From Coriobacteriia bacterium (GTDB lineage Bacteria > Actinomycetota > Coriobacteriia > Coriobacteriales > UBA8131), in contig WRFC01000053.1 of assembly GCA_009779015.1 (NCBI GenBank), forward strand, positions 1-6,081: DNA of 6,081 nucleotides, read 5' to 3'. The notes beneath the pieces are model-generated. The model made no database searches and was not told where the DNA came from. It worked only from the letters and a program-made list of their open reading frames with translations. This document shows, one piece after another, positions 4,957 through 6,081 of this stretch. Numbering within the stretch: the first letter of the stretch is position 1; every line of letters starts with the position of its first letter. The position numbers were made by a program, and so were the translations under genes.

Positions 4957-5984
4957 TGCAGCAAAGTGACGAAGAAAAGAAGTCCAAGACGGTTGCAATG
5001 AATAAGACGCTGAAGCTCTACAGCGGCCGCTCGAACCTGCCTTTGGCCACGAAGATCGCCGAGCACGTGGGGGTCGAGCTGGGCGTAATGAAGCTCGAGA
5101 CCTTTGCCAATGGCGAGATCTATGCCCGCTACCTTGAGAGCGTGCGCGGCTGCGATGTCTTTATCATCCAGTCGGTGGCCGGCGGCGTCAAAGGCCCGGG
5201 CAGCGCCAAAGATGCTTTCAGCGTCAACGATGCCCTGATGGAGCTGCTGATTATGGCCGATGCCGCCAAGCGTGCGTCGGCGCGCACGGTCACAGCCGTG
5301 ATCACCCACTACGGGTACTCGCGGCAGGACAAGAAATCGGCCTCGCGCGAGCCAATCACCGCCAAGATGGTCGCCAACCTTTTGACCGTGGCCGGCATCG
5401 ACCGCACGATCGCCATCGACCTCCATCAGGGGCAGATCCAGGGCTTTTTTGACACCCCGGTCAACCATCTGACGGCCCTGCCGATCTTTGCCGAGTACTT
5501 TTTAGAGAAGAGACTCGAGAACGTCTGTGTCGTCTCGCCGGACGTCGGGCGCGCCAAAGCGGCCAAGAAGCTGGCCGACCTGCTGGATGCAGAATTAGCA
5601 GTCATGCATAAATTGCGGCCCGCCCATAACGTTGCCGAGATCACCGACGTGATCGGCGATGTCGTGGGCAAGACCTGCATCATCAACGACGACATGATCG
5701 ATACGGCCGGCTCGGTGATCGGCGGCATTCTGGCGCTGCAAAAGAAGGGTGCCGGGAGGATCTTTATCTGTGCGACGCACGGGATCTTCTCGGGAAAGGC
5801 ATTTGCCGGACTTGATGCCGCCGAGGTCGAAGAGGTCGTGGTCTGCGACACCGTGCCGATGCCCACCGAGCGCCCCGAGAAGATCAAGGTGATCAGCGTG
5901 GCACCGCTTTTGGCGCGGGCGATCGAGAACGTCTTTAACGAGGCCTCGGTGTCCGAGTTCTTTGACCCGGACTTTCAGATTTAA
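4956..5984 (+). CDS. prs: Ribose-phosphate pyrophosphokinase (PRPP synthetase)
   Basis: This cytosolic enzyme transfers pyrophosphate from ATP to ribose-5-phosphate, making PRPP for purine, pyrimidine, NAD, His and Trp synthesis. Numbering from ATG 4956 (342 residues), the fold begins at LKLYSGRSNLPLA (19-31). ETFANGEIYARYLESVRG (48-65), HYGYSRQDKKSASREPITAK (118-137), DLHQGQIQGFFD (155-166, with the catalytic-site His157), VVSPDVGRAKAAKKLADLL (192-210), the flexible-loop Lys219 and Arg221, and the PRPP-binding DDMIDTAGS (245-253) all follow in the usual order. About 12 extra residues (AGGVKGPGSAKDA) lie between IQSV and VND. I chose ATG 4956 because it overlaps the TAA of the glmU-frame extension (TAATG). 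ATG 4998, giving 328 residues beginning MNKTLKLYSG, is a serious alternative. Neither start has a strong Shine-Dalgarno. The in-frame opening farther upstream (from 4791) only mirrors glmU and the repeats. The gene is presumably cotranscribed with glmU and pth. Confidence 0.95.
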   Translation: MQQSDEEKKSKTVAMNKTLKLYSGRSNLPLATKIAEHVGVELGVMKLETFANGEIYARYLESVRGCDVFIIQSVAGGVKGPGSAKDAFSVNDALMELLIMADAAKRASARTVTAVITHYGYSRQDKKSASREPITAKMVANLLTVAGIDRTIAIDLHQGQIQGFFDTPVNHLTALPIFAEYFLEKRLENVCVVSPDVGRAKAAKKLADLLDAELAVMHKLRPAHNVAEITDVIGDVVGKTCIINDDMIDTAGSVIGGILALQKKGAGRIFICATHGIFSGKAFAGLDAAEVEEVVVCDTVPMPTERPEKIKVISVAPLLARAIENVFNEASVSEFFDPDFQI

Positions 5985-6013
5985 GTGGGCGGCTACGGCA
6001 AGCGGGGCGCTGA

Positions 6014-6081
6014 ATGAGTGAAATCTACCCGCAGCTGATCGTCGGGCTCGGAAACCCCGGCGGTGAGTATAAAGACACGCC
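6014..6081 (+). CDS. pth: Peptidyl-tRNA hydrolase, N-terminus (partial at right edge)
   Basis: Only the first 22 codons are present. They read MSEIYPQL followed by IVGLGNPGGEYKDT, the signature N-terminal strand and loop of bacterial Pth, whose Asn in GLGNPG is part of the active site. The enzyme releases peptides from peptidyl-tRNAs that drop off ribosomes. The gap to prs is 29 bp with no terminator, so it belongs to the glmU-prs transcript. GGGG at 6004-6007 is a weak ribosome binding site six bases before the ATG. Confidence 0.93.
   Translation, partial: MSEIYPQLIVGLGNPGGEYKDT

Overview
The window reads as a piece of a high-GC Gram-positive chromosome, most likely an actinobacterium of the Coriobacteriia. 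This is inferred from GC-rich codon use, from the gene order glmU-prs-pth, and from Prs motifs such as HYGYSRQDKKS and DLHQGQIQGFFD. The order glmU-prs-pth also occurs in Firmicutes, so the assignment is an inference and not a match to a known genome.

Layout, left to right. Positions 1-393 (minus strand) hold the N-terminal 131 codons of an unrecognised gene that runs off the left edge. It has visibly lower GC than the rest and sits 60 bp beyond the 3' end of a tRNA-Gln gene (454-527, minus, anticodon TTG, CCA encoded), an arrangement typical of a mobile-island boundary. Next is a large minus-strand gene (622-3165) for a CPA1-type Na+/H+ antiporter with a long low-complexity insert and a long C-terminal cytosolic domain. 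A 96-bp divergent intergenic region (3166-3261) separates it from a plus-strand operon: glmU (3262-4842), prs (4956-5984) and the first 22 codons of pth (6014 to the right edge).

The operon joins precursor supply and translation upkeep. GlmU makes UDP-GlcNAc for peptidoglycan, Prs makes PRPP for nucleotide, His and Trp synthesis, and Pth recycles peptidyl-tRNA. The antiporter is transcribed separately and handles ion and pH balance.

The unusual theme is low-complexity DNA built into housekeeping genes. GlmU carries about 67 extra Ala/Gly-rich residues inside its uridyltransferase domain, with a 48-bp direct repeat and a 153-nt stretch lacking any A. The antiporter carries about 155 extra residues, including a 15-bp tandem repeat, between two membrane segments. 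Prs has a short Gly-containing insertion. The 113 bp between glmU and prs are a 12-bp and 9-bp tandem-repeat tract. This tract stays open in the glmU frame after the glmU amber stop and ends in TAATG, exactly on the prs start. That suggests glmU once had, or by readthrough still has, a Gly-rich C-terminal tail. No new defence or mobile system is demonstrable. The partial gene at the left edge is the only candidate for accessory content.
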